Positions 5,724 to 6,658 of a stretch of 6,658 nt of DNA are shown here, piece after piece. Within the stretch, counting starts at the first letter, position 1. Every line of letters begins with the position of its first letter. This DNA is from Gammaproteobacteria bacterium. Its GTDB lineage: Bacteria; Pseudomonadota; Gammaproteobacteria; Porifericomitales; Porifericomitaceae. Below the pieces are notes generated by a model, which worked only from the letters and a program-made list of their open reading frames with translations, was not told the origin of the DNA and did not search any database. Where the stretch lies: assembly GCA_028817255.1 (NCBI GenBank), contig JAPPQA010000177.1, positions 1 to 6,658 on the forward strand, written 5' to 3'. The position numbers were made by a program, and so were the translations under genes.

Positions 5724-6610
5724 AGCCGCGGCCGAAAACGGGCGTGATCGGCCTGGGCGCGATGGGCGGCCCCATGGCGCGGCGCCTGGCGGATGCGGGG
5801 CTGTTGGCAGCCGTCTGGAACCGCACGCCGGAGCGGGCGCGGCGGCAGTTCCCGGATTCGCCGCTGCTGGCCGATTCGCCGGCGGCCGTTGCCGGGCGCT
5901 GCGAACTGGTGCTGCTCAGCCTTTCCCGGGACGAAGACGTGCTGGCCGTGCTGGACGCGCTGGCGCCGGCGCTGCGGCCGGATGCGATCGTCGCCGACAC
6001 CTCCACCGTCGGGCCGGACACCGCCCGCACCGCGGCCGCGCGTCTGCGGGAGTGCCGCGCGCACTTTTTGGACTGCCCCGTATCGGGGGGCGTCGAGGGC
6101 GCCCGCAACGGCGCCCTGACCATGATGGCGGGCGGCGACCCGCGCCCCCTGGAGCGGGCGCGGCCCGCGCTGTCCGTCGTTGCGGCCCAGGTGCTGCATA
6201 TGGGCGAGGCGGGCGCCGGCCAGGCGACCAAAGCCGTCAATCAACTCATGGCGGCAGGCATCAACCAGGCGGTGAGCGAGGCGCTGGCCTTCGGCGAGCG
6301 TCTGGGCCTGGACATGGAGCGGGCGTTGCAGGCGCTGGCCGGCGGCGCCGCCGGCAACTGGTTCCTGGAGCATCGCGGCCGCGGCATGCTGGCCGGCAGT
6401 TACCCGCCCGGGTTCCGGGTCGCCTTGCACGGCAAGGATCTGGAGATCGCCCAGGCCCTGGCCGCCGGCCTGGGCTTCCGCCTGCCGGTCGCCGAAGCCA
6501 CGTTGCGCGATTACCGCGAATTGATCCGCCAGGGCCGCGGGGACGAGGACATCTCGGCGCTTTTCCGATTAAAGCGCAGCCTGTGCCGCGGCGGCGCCCG
6601 CGAGTCCTGA
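5720..6610 (+). CDS. NAD(P)-dependent beta-hydroxyacid dehydrogenase (GarR/GlxR/3-hydroxyisobutyrate dehydrogenase family)
   Basis: This 296-residue cytoplasmic oxidoreductase interconverts a short hydroxyacid and its semialdehyde or keto form. VIGLGAMGGPM (9-19) is the dinucleotide-binding loop. VWNRT (32-36) has Asn-Arg after strand 2 instead of an acidic residue, which suggests NADP(H) preference. DCPVSGG (118-124) is the substrate loop with Ser122. GAGQATKAVNQ holds the catalytic Lys171 with Asn174, and HGKDLEIA holds the conserved Lys239 and Asp240. Length and motif spacing are normal for the family. The start is GTG 5720, whose bases overlap the speA TGA as GTGA. No separate ribosome site is obvious, so translational coupling to speA is likely. 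Candidate substrates are tartronate, methylmalonate, glyoxylate or succinic semialdehyde; sequence alone does not decide. Succinic semialdehyde would best fit a polyamine context, by inference only. Confidence 0.95.
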   Translation: MKPRPKTGVIGLGAMGGPMARRLADAGLLAAVWNRTPERARRQFPDSPLLADSPAAVAGRCELVLLSLSRDEDVLAVLDALAPALRPDAIVADTSTVGPDTARTAAARLRECRAHFLDCPVSGGVEGARNGALTMMAGGDPRPLERARPALSVVAAQVLHMGEAGAGQATKAVNQLMAAGINQAVSEALAFGERLGLDMERALQALAGGAAGNWFLEHRGRGMLAGSYPPGFRVALHGKDLEIAQALAAGLGFRLPVAEATLRDYRELIRQGRGDEDISALFRLKRSLCRGGARES

Positions 6611-6616
6611 GCCTTC

Positions 6617-6632
6617 GGCGCCGGCTGGCGCC
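6617..6632 (+). terminator. GC hairpin after the dehydrogenase, weak terminator candidate
   Basis: GGCGCC (6617-6622) pairs with GGCGCC (6627-6632) around a GGCT loop, starting 7 nt past the stop codon. A second possible pairing, CCCGCC (6632-6637) with GGCGGG (6653-6658), reaches the end of the window. No T-tract is seen, so termination here is uncertain and the operon may continue beyond the window. Confidence 0.3.
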
Positions 6633-6658
6633 CCGCCTGGCCGGGATTGACTGGCGGG

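Noticed and set aside
4888..6240. 450-residue antisense frame over speA and the dehydrogenase
   Set aside because: It spans two identified genes on the other strand and is Ala/Arg/Ser/Pro low-complexity without recognisable motifs.

Overview
This is a GC-rich bacterial window with six protein-coding genes. I see no rRNA, tRNA, CRISPR array, transposase or recognisable att site. The clearest taxonomic hint is a full-length biosynthetic arginine decarboxylase (SpeA) that matches the Escherichia coli enzyme block by block. With its GC-rich codons this suggests a high-GC proteobacterium, probably a gammaproteobacterium. A secreted ankyrin-repeat protein would fit a host-associated or symbiotic lifestyle, but that is inference.

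Layout from left to right. Bases 1-168 are a GC-rich upstream region; a perfect TATAAT lies 6 nt before an ATG. A signal-peptide-bearing protein made almost only of 12 ankyrin units follows on the + strand (169-1455). A convergent intergenic gap (1456-1567) holds a perfect 22-bp palindrome and a small hairpin. Two small membrane proteins of unknown function lie on the - strand (2265-2723, then 1568-2179), probably one transcription unit. Much of this part is AT-richer: hand-counted GC is 41% over 2461-2700, against 78% at 5641-5700. A 238-bp divergent gap (2724-2961) holds a TTGACC/TACGAT promoter candidate whose -10 ends 7 nt before the ATG of an exported thioredoxin-fold protein (2962-3591). 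A 233-bp gap then contains a 15-bp tandem repeat and a hairpin ahead of speA (3825-5723). A beta-hydroxyacid dehydrogenase (5720-6610) overlaps the speA stop in a GTGA junction.

How the genes relate. speA and the dehydrogenase are the only pair with clear translational coupling. SpeA makes agmatine from arginine for polyamine synthesis; the usual next gene (agmatinase or agmatine deiminase) is not in the window. The dehydrogenase carries the GlxR/GarR/3-hydroxyisobutyrate dehydrogenase motifs and could act on a semialdehyde. The ankyrin and thioredoxin genes both have a promoter-like -10 immediately before the ATG and no Shine-Dalgarno sequence, so leaderless transcription is a shared hypothesis for them. 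The two membrane proteins are the least explained part of the window.
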